Assembly: GCA_949879835.1 (NCBI GenBank)
Contig: CATLBU010000009.1
Span: forward strand, 1 to 18,968
DNA length: 18,968 bases
From: an uncultured Bacilli bacterium
Lineage (GTDB): Bacteria; Bacillota_I; Bacilli_A; RF39; UBA660
Direction of reading: 5' to 3'
In this document: piece by piece, positions 14,386 to 18,968 of the stretch
Layout of the letters: each line of letters starts with the position of its first letter
Position numbering within the stretch: the stretch's first letter is position 1
Made by a program: the position numbers and the translations under genes
Notes under the pieces: generated by a model
Seen by the model: only the letters and a program-made list of their open reading frames with translations
Told to the model about the DNA's origin: nothing
Database searches by the model: none

Positions 14386-16069
14386 CTACACAGGAACACT
14401 TTAGAACAGAAGAATGCCTTGCACAAGCAAGGTTTTTGGAACTCAAACTTTTTAATGCGTTATCTTCGTTCATGTCTAAATCAATATCTATATCTGGGGT
14501 ATTAAAATCATAATATACTTTTAATCTTATATTTTTTCTATCCCCATTTATTTTTTCTACTTCTACTTTTTCTACTAGTAAGTTAATTAAATATGCTAAA
14601 TTTTCTTTTATATCTAATTTAGTATTTAATGAATTTTCTATCGTTTCTAATTTCCTTTTTAATCTTTCTTCTTCTAAATCACTTTGTGAATGATCATCAA
14701 GTTGTTTTTGCAAATTAAATAATTCTACATTGAATTTATCATTTCTTTTCTTAAATTCAAAATCATCAATCATACCTTTAATACTTAAATCTAATAATTT
14801 ATCTTTTTGTTTTTCAATACTGGTAATTTTGCTATTTACTTCTTCAATATCAAAATCACTACTATAACTTTCAATTATATTTCTATATTCATTTAAGACA
14901 AGTGTTATATATTGTTTCTTATTTTTAACAAAGTTAGTAAACAAATCAATAAATACTTTATCTAAATATGATTCCTTAATATTTGGGGATGCACATTTAG
15001 ATACACCATCAACTTTATAAGTTCTACAAGCCCATACTGGATTATTAGCACGATTAGATCCACCATTTCTAATAAATACTGCACCACAATCTTTACAGTA
15101 CAATTTGCAAGAATATTTATATTTTTTTATGTGTTCTTCTGCATTCAGTACATGCCTAGATGGTAGTTTTTTTCTTTTTTCGTGAAGAAGATTTGCCTTA
15201 TCCCATAATTCTTCTGATACAATGGCTGGAATTCTTTCATCTTTATATATGACTTGCTTTTCCTTAGGAACTTTCTTTTTCTTATGAGTTTTATAATCTT
15301 CAACTTCTGTAAGTCTAGCAGTATAGTAACCTTTATATCTAGGATTAGTTAAAAACTTTGCTAAAGAAGTTTGGGAATAAGGTTGCCCTTTTGAATTTAG
15401 ATAACCCATAGTAGCAAGTTCTTCACCAATTTTTTTAAGTCCTATACTACCACTTGCATAAGTAGTAAATAAGTATTCAATTAAAGGTGCTTCTTTAGGA
15501 TTTATTTCATATCTACCATTTTTCTTAAAATAACCAGTTAAGTTACCACCAATAAGTTTGCCATCTTTAATCATACGATTCACACCAAATTTAACTCTTT
15601 CAGATAATTTTCTAACTTCATCTTGGGCTAAACTAGACATGATAGTTAATCTAAATTCAGCATCTTCTTGAATAGTATTTAAGTTATCTGATAAGAAATA
15701 AACAATAACACCATTTTTTAACAAATATTCTGTATATTTAATACTATCAACTGTATTTCTTGAAAACCTAGATATTTCTTTAGTAAGTATTAAATCTATT
15801 TTCCCTAAAGTAGCATCTTCAATCATTTTTAGAAATGAATCTCTATGTTTTACTGCAGTACCAGAAATACCCTCATCAATATAACCACGAACAAGAGTCC
15901 AGTTTTTATTTTCAGCAATCATTTCTTCAAAATAATTTTGTTGATTTTCAAGTGAATTTAACTGATCATCTTTATCAGTAGAAACACGAGCATAATAACC
16001 AACTCGTAAATTCATATCATAAATTGTTTTTCCTTTTCTTAATTCTTCTCTGGCTTTTTTAACATCCAT
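14333..16069 (-). CDS. Large serine recombinase of the integrated element
   Basis: This enzyme cuts and rejoins the element and chromosomal att sites. Residues 22-160 form the resolvase-type catalytic domain with the nucleophile Ser30 in YYARVSTD, followed by GYIDEGISG and ISRFSRN. A recombinase domain follows (about 170-260: PLIEYLFTTYASG, NPRYKGYY), then a zinc ribbon with Cys pairs (YCKDCGAVF and later CR and C), and a coiled-coil region with charged repeats to about 500, which in large serine integrases controls direction. Total length is 578. An AAAGGA site lies ten bases before the ATG. The frame runs through the element-chromosome junction, so about the last 17 residues (DTKQSRFCCTRSKNSKR) come from the host transpeptidase gene read in another frame. 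Confidence 0.93.
   Translation of the reverse strand: MDVKKAREELRKGKTIYDMNLRVGYYARVSTDKDDQLNSLENQQNYFEEMIAENKNWTLVRGYIDEGISGTAVKHRDSFLKMIEDATLGKIDLILTKEISRFSRNTVDSIKYTEYLLKNGVIVYFLSDNLNTIQEDAEFRLTIMSSLAQDEVRKLSERVKFGVNRMIKDGKLIGGNLTGYFKKNGRYEINPKEAPLIEYLFTTYASGSIGLKKIGEELATMGYLNSKGQPYSQTSLAKFLTNPRYKGYYTARLTEVEDYKTHKKKKVPKEKQVIYKDERIPAIVSEELWDKANLLHEKRKKLPSRHVLNAEEHIKKYKYSCKLYCKDCGAVFIRNGGSNRANNPVWACRTYKVDGVSKCASPNIKESYLDKVFIDLFTNFVKNKKQYITLVLNEYRNIIESYSSDFDIEEVNSKITSIEKQKDKLLDLSIKGMIDDFEFKKRNDKFNVELFNLQKQLDDHSQSDLEEERLKRKLETIENSLNTKLDIKENLAYLINLLVEKVEVEKINGDRKNIRLKVYYDFNTPDIDIDLDMNEDNALKSLSSKNLACARHSSVLKCSCVDTKQSRFCCTRSKNSKR
14377..14391. other. Element-chromosome junction (att site)
   Basis: On the - strand the transpeptidase frame is intact from AGC-AAT-CCA-GGT (14368-14379) onward and breaks just upstream at CCA, ACA and a TAG stop (14386-14388). 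The SxN motif needs a Ser codon where CCA (14380-14382) stands, so the junction probably falls in or next to that codon. GTGT-CT-ACAC (14382-14391) is a short palindrome with a two-base centre, the kind of symmetry seen around serine integrase crossover sites. The exact core cannot be set without the other end of the element. Confidence 0.65.
14417..14437 (+). terminator. Terminator-like hairpin just inside the element end
   Basis: CCTTGC (14417-14422) and GCAAGG (14427-14432) pair around a four-base loop and are followed by five T on the + strand. It would stop transcription entering the element from the chromosome side. It also lies inside the recombinase coding end and within reach of the att site, so it could instead be an arm of the recombinase binding site. 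Confidence 0.45.
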
Positions 16070-16110
16070 AATACCACAATCCTTTCTGTGTTCCTAAAAT
16101 CCAAGACAAC

Positions 16111-16347
16111 TTAGGTTGCTTGAATGTTACCTCCTTTGCTAGTGTTTGTCAAATCATTACTATATTCATTTTTAATTTTAGTAAGTCTTGATAATATTGA
16201 TTGCTCCATTGCTTTAAAAGTTTTTAAATCTATAATTTTTTCATCATATAATTCTTTATTTACAATAAGTCTAAACTCTAACCACTTATATTCAAATGGT
16301 AAATGTTTTGTACTAAACTTAACTTCAATATCATTGATTTCATACAT
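16111..16347 (-). CDS. Small SHOCT-like protein preceding the recombinase
   Basis: I place the start at the ATG at 16347 because a perfect GGAGG (16356-16360) lies eight bases upstream; the ATG at 16362 is fused to that site and has no good site of its own. The 78-residue product (MYEINDIEVKFSTKHL...) ends in a helical pattern, LIVNKELYDEKIIDLKTFKAMEQSILSRL, like the short SHOCT helix pair (residue spacing Leu...Ile/Leu...Glu/Lys...Ile). Small proteins of this kind often sit directly upstream of serine recombinases in Firmicute elements. A role as a recombination directionality factor is possible but nothing in the sequence proves it. It is 41 bases upstream of the recombinase and probably co-transcribed. 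Confidence 0.7.
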   Translation of the reverse strand: MYEINDIEVKFSTKHLPFEYKWLEFRLIVNKELYDEKIIDLKTFKAMEQSILSRLTKIKNEYSNDLTNTSKGGNIQAT

Positions 16348-16412
16348 AAGAGAAACCTCCATGTTCCCTTAATTTTATGAAAACCAGATAAAAAAAGAAC
16401 AATGTGTCAAAA

Positions 16413-18443
16413 TTAGACATTATCGTTCTTTCCTTTCTCTAAAGTTAAATCTTTTTCTAAAGGATTCTTTAAATGTATTTCAATAGTAGATTTAGTATTA
16501 TTACCATTATCTATTTCCAAATGGAATACTTCTTTATTTATTTTACCTTTAATAAAGGTTAATTCTTTAGTATTAAGTGGCTTAGATAATTCAAAACTAG
16601 CATAAGTTCTATTATTATTTTCTTTAAATTCAAATAGTGAAATTTTATCTTTAAGTTGATCTTGTACCATTTCAACTATGTTTTTCAATTTTGTTTTTTC
16701 TTCTTCTTTGAATTTATCATATTCTGATAATTCTTCTTTATAGATAGACTTATCATTTCTATTTCTATAAAGTCTATCATACTTTGTTTTAATATCTTCT
16801 ACTGTGAAATAAGTATTACTTAAATCTACTAGTGGGGTTATCTTTCTTTCTAACTCACCACTAGAATAACAAGATAATTTTTTATATATAACAGTATCCC
16901 TAAAAATTGGGTAACCAATATTAGGAAATATGATTGTTTTGTAATGAAGATTTTTAACTTCATCTGGTGTTAAAAGATCACGAGCAATTAAAGAAGTAGA
17001 TTTATTGCCATTATAGTTAGTTAAACTAACTGATTGACTAATAGAGTTAGATTCTATTGTCTTTTTACCTAATCTTTTACTAATTGCTTCAGCAGTATCC
17101 ATAGTATTAGTTTTAAGATAAGCAAGTCCAGAGTTATCAAGTATAATCTGGGCTACTTCTTTACCATAAACATTATCTAACTGACTTAAACTTTGAATAA
17201 ACAAGTGATACCTTAATCCACGAGAACGAGCCACAGAAATTATAGATTCTATGCTTGGTTCTACTAAGGGTGGACAATTTGAAAATTCATCACAAATCCA
17301 ATCAATTTCTACTGGACATTTCTTATTTTCATTACTATTAGCAAGTTTTACTAATTCTTTATATAAAAGACCTAATATGATGGTAACTAGTGTATAGTAA
17401 ATTTTATCTTCATCTGGAACTATAACAAATAAAGCAGACTTTTCCTTACCTAAAATATCAAAATCAAAGTCTGATCTACTAGTAACATTGGCAACATTGA
17501 CATCATCAAATATAGCCATCTTTTCAGAGAAAACACTAGTAATAGATTTATAAGTATTTTCACTAGATGATAAAATAGGAATTAAACTATCTTTTGATTT
17601 AGTACCATAAGGTTTTTGTTCTATATATAATTTAAACTTCTTAGAATTTTTTTCTTCCATAGTAGAGTTTTGAAACTTACGAATAGAAGTCATAGTTATT
17701 TGTTCACGACTAATCTTACCATCCTTATATTCTTCTAAAAAGAAACCAATTAAACCCTCTAGTAAGTTTTTAGCACTATTATTCCAGAATGGATCTTTAC
17801 CTTGTGATTTATCATAGGTAATCATAGATGCTAAAGAAGTAATTAATCTATTTGTTTCAGCATAACTAGAGATAGATTTATTTTGATATTCTAACTTTTC
17901 ATTTTCATTACTAGCATTATTAGTTAGTTTTTCATACTTTATATAATTTTCATATTCTTTTATAACTGGCTCTAAGATATTTATATGATTAGATAATTCT
18001 GGATGTCTAAAATCTATTGTTAAAACTTTATAACCATGTGTCTTTAACATTTTAGAAGTAGTATGATAAATTTCACCCTTAGGATCAGTAACAAATACAC
18101 TTCGTGGCTTTTTTGCATTGGCAATAAAACTCACCATATTTATAACACAAGTAACACTTTTACCAGAGCCACTTGATCCCAGATAAACATAATGGGGTGT
18201 TTCTTTATCAAACCATACATGGCTTACATTTTTATCGTAATAAACTGGAAAACCTACATCTTGAATATTAGATATTTTTTCTTTTACAAAATTCTTATTT
18301 ATTTCTGATTCAGTAGAAAATCTTGCAGATCCATACTCATTATTGTTTTTAATTTTATGTTTTGATATTATTGGCTCTATATAAATAAAACAAATAATAA
18401 AAACAATTAAAACTAACAATAAAATAATAAGGGGCAAACTCAT
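16413..18443 (-). CDS. VirD4/TraG-family type IV coupling protein
   Basis: This membrane ATPase docks the relaxase-DNA complex onto the conjugative secretion channel. One N-terminal membrane segment is visible (4-24), followed by EYGSARF (36-42), a typical VirD4/TraG lead-in. Walker A is GSSGSGKS (89-96), followed by FVTDPKGE (118-125); Walker B is IDWICDEF (380-387), and ARSRGLRYHLFIQSLSQL (405-422) is the conserved arginine and sensor stretch. Length 676 is at the upper end for the Gram-positive group, and the single membrane segment is fewer than the usual two. The C-terminal 150 residues are charged and variable. GAGGGG lies six bases before the ATG and is part of a hairpin. It follows a 51-residue gene and an overlapping mini-ORF. 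Confidence 0.92.
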   Translation of the reverse strand: MSLPLIILLLVLIVFIICFIYIEPIISKHKIKNNNEYGSARFSTESEINKNFVKEKISNIQDVGFPVYYDKNVSHVWFDKETPHYVYLGSSGSGKSVTCVINMVSFIANAKKPRSVFVTDPKGEIYHTTSKMLKTHGYKVLTIDFRHPELSNHINILEPVIKEYENYIKYEKLTNNASNENEKLEYQNKSISSYAETNRLITSLASMITYDKSQGKDPFWNNSAKNLLEGLIGFFLEEYKDGKISREQITMTSIRKFQNSTMEEKNSKKFKLYIEQKPYGTKSKDSLIPILSSSENTYKSITSVFSEKMAIFDDVNVANVTSRSDFDFDILGKEKSALFVIVPDEDKIYYTLVTIILGLLYKELVKLANSNENKKCPVEIDWICDEFSNCPPLVEPSIESIISVARSRGLRYHLFIQSLSQLDNVYGKEVAQIILDNSGLAYLKTNTMDTAEAISKRLGKKTIESNSISQSVSLTNYNGNKSTSLIARDLLTPDEVKNLHYKTIIFPNIGYPIFRDTVIYKKLSCYSSGELERKITPLVDLSNTYFTVEDIKTKYDRLYRNRNDKSIYKEELSEYDKFKEEEKTKLKNIVEMVQDQLKDKISLFEFKENNNRTYASFELSKPLNTKELTFIKGKINKEVFHLEIDNGNNTKSTIEIHLKNPLEKDLTLEKGKNDNV

Positions 18444-18454
18444 AGTAAGCCCCT
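18430..18454 (-). promoter_or_regulatory. Hairpin masking the coupling-protein ribosome site
   Basis: On the - strand AGGGGC (18454-18449) pairs perfectly with GCCCCT (18435-18430). The first arm contains the Shine-Dalgarno GGGG and the 13-base loop contains the start codon ATG. Folded RNA would hide the ribosome site. Translation of the overlapping mini-ORF or the upstream 51-residue gene would open it, which suggests coupled translation. Confidence 0.5.
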
Positions 18455-18478
18455 CACTAAATTATTGTTATAATGCAT
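18440..18478 (-). CDS. Possible 12-residue coupling peptide
   Basis: ATG at 18478-18476, preceded by AAGGAGG with a short three-base gap, opens a frame of 12 codons, MHYNNNLVRGLL. Its TGA overlaps the coupling-protein start as ATGA. It runs through the arm of the hairpin that hides the coupling-protein ribosome site, so its translation would melt that hairpin. The short spacing weakens the case. Confidence 0.35.
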   Translation of the reverse strand: MHYNNNLVRGLL

Positions 18479-18623
18479 AATCCTCCTTATTTAACACATA
18501 AATTCTTTTATGATAAATAAGTAGATACTTTATAACTTTTTCATTTTCAATAACCACATATCTATGCCCCCAAAACTTTTTATGAAACCATAAAAACTTA
18601 GAAAGATATTTTTTAAATCTCAT
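18468..18623 (-). CDS. Small basic protein, 51 residues
   Basis: This short frame runs from an ATG overlapping the end of the upstream gene by 11 bases to a TAA at 18468. The product, starting MRFKKYLSKFLWFHKKFWGH, is strongly basic with many aromatic residues in the first half and a strand-rich second half (RYVVIENEKVIKYLLIYHKR). I do not recognise it. The tight overlap with the upstream gene, the position directly before the coupling protein and the lack of any other use for this stretch support a real gene translated by coupling. It occupies the place where related elements often carry a small gene before virD4. Confidence 0.6.
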   Translation of the reverse strand: MRFKKYLSKFLWFHKKFWGHRYVVIENEKVIKYLLIYHKRIYVLNKEDYAL

Positions 18624-18968
18624 AATCTTGTTCATTTTCCTTTTCTAAAATTTCTTTTCTAGCAAGTTCTAGTCCATACTTTAAATTAGGACTATTCATA
18701 ACCTCATCATAAGTAAGTTCCAAAGCATCTAAAGTATCTTCTAAATCATAGGTAATACAATATTCGTGATTTTCAAGTTCATAGGTAAACATATCTTTAA
18801 TATAACCCTCACCAGTTTTATCTTGCTCAATTAAATCTTTATGTTCTTTTCTAATTTCAGTCCACATTTTATTATATTCTTCAATATCAGTTTTTCTTAG
18901 AAAACCACCACCATCAATAGAAACTATTTTATCTGTATCATTTTCTGTTAATCCCCATTTTTCCATCA
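18613..18968 (-). CDS. Element-associated hypothetical protein (5' end cut by the window)
   Basis: The frame is open from the window edge to the TAA at 18613. An ATG lies at 18966, but only two further bases are visible, so the true start may be outside; at least 117 residues are present. The protein is acidic and helical. MFTYELENHEYCITYDLEDTLDALEL followed by LKYGLELARKEIL resembles a small conserved protein I associate with Firmicute conjugative elements, without a known function. No membrane segment is visible. It overlaps the 51-residue gene downstream and probably belongs to the transfer operon. Confidence 0.7.
   Translation of the reverse strand, partial: MEKWGLTENDTDKIVSIDGGGFLRKTDIEEYNKMWTEIRKEHKDLIEQDKTGEGYIKDMFTYELENHEYCITYDLEDTLDALELTYDEVMNSPNLKYGLELARKEILEKENEQDYEI

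Larger units (their letters stand above)
14386..18968. mobile_element. Integrative conjugative element, one end (partial)
   Basis: From the junction to the window end all genes are on the - strand and of conjugative-element type: a large serine recombinase at the extremity, a small SHOCT-like protein, a VirD4/TraG coupling ATPase and two small accessory genes. A recombinase at the edge with transfer genes behind it is the layout of Tn1549/CTn4-type elements of Firmicutes. The relaxase, VirB4/VirB6 genes, any cargo and the other att site lie beyond the window, so completeness and mobility cannot be judged. Confidence 0.85.

Noticed and set aside
16124..16372. Open frame of 82 codons on the + strand opposite the SHOCT-like gene
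   Set aside because: It mirrors a - strand gene with a perfect ribosome site and a known neighbourhood; no ribosome site or protein motif supports the + strand frame.
16381..16420. Terminator after the coupling-protein gene (TGTC...GACA followed by a T-rich stretch on the - strand)
   Set aside because: The stem is only four clean base pairs with a bulge needed for more, and the downstream genes look co-oriented and co-transcribed.
1..18968. CRISPR array, tRNA or rRNA genes
   Set aside because: No regularly spaced direct repeats of CRISPR size, no tRNA cloverleaf motifs (T-arm GGTTCRA) and no rRNA-like sequence were seen.

Overview
The window is very AT-rich chromosomal DNA with strong Shine-Dalgarno sequences, TGA used as stop, a Bacillus-like division/cell-wall (dcw) gene set and a Gram-positive-type conjugative element. 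This points to a low-GC Firmicute (Bacilli or Clostridia), plausibly an uncultured gut lineage. No marker in the window fixes the genus.

Layout. (1) 1-4,693: a run of separately spaced + strand genes with no shared pathway: a GNAT-type acetyltransferase, an unrecognised protein, a class I methyltransferase, an HExxH zincin-like protein and a flavin oxidoreductase of the old yellow enzyme family. (2) 4,851-6,072: tcdA (tRNA ct6A formation) overlapping a small methyltransferase-like gene, closed by a terminator. (3) 6,159-11,331: a division operon, mraZ-rsmH-ftsL-pbp2B. It is preceded by a good sigma-A promoter and four MraZ operator boxes at exact 10-bp spacing, and it continues without a gap into a large type IV pilin-like gene before a strong terminator. 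(4) 14,385 down to 11,410 on the - strand: the end of a spoVD/ftsI-type transpeptidase gene, then mraY and an ftsW/spoVE gene. This is the B. subtilis order spoVD-(murE)-mraY-(murD)-spoVE without the mur ligases, and it faces region 3. A 14-bp perfect hairpin separates the two converging operons. (5) about 14,386 to the window end: the edge of an integrated conjugative element (large serine recombinase, small SHOCT-like protein, VirD4/TraG coupling protein, two further small genes).

The main discovery is the junction between 4 and 5. The element interrupts the transpeptidase gene at or next to the codons of the SxN active-site motif. The N-terminal half with the SxxK nucleophile must lie beyond the window or be lost. 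The recombinase reading frame runs across the junction, so its last residues are encoded by host DNA that also encodes the transpeptidase in another frame. Excision would therefore rebuild the host gene and change the recombinase C-terminus at once. mraY, normally essential, and ftsW/spoVE lie downstream of the element in the same direction with no visible terminator between, so their expression may depend on element promoters.

Functional assignments rest on motifs and gene order read by eye; no database search was possible.
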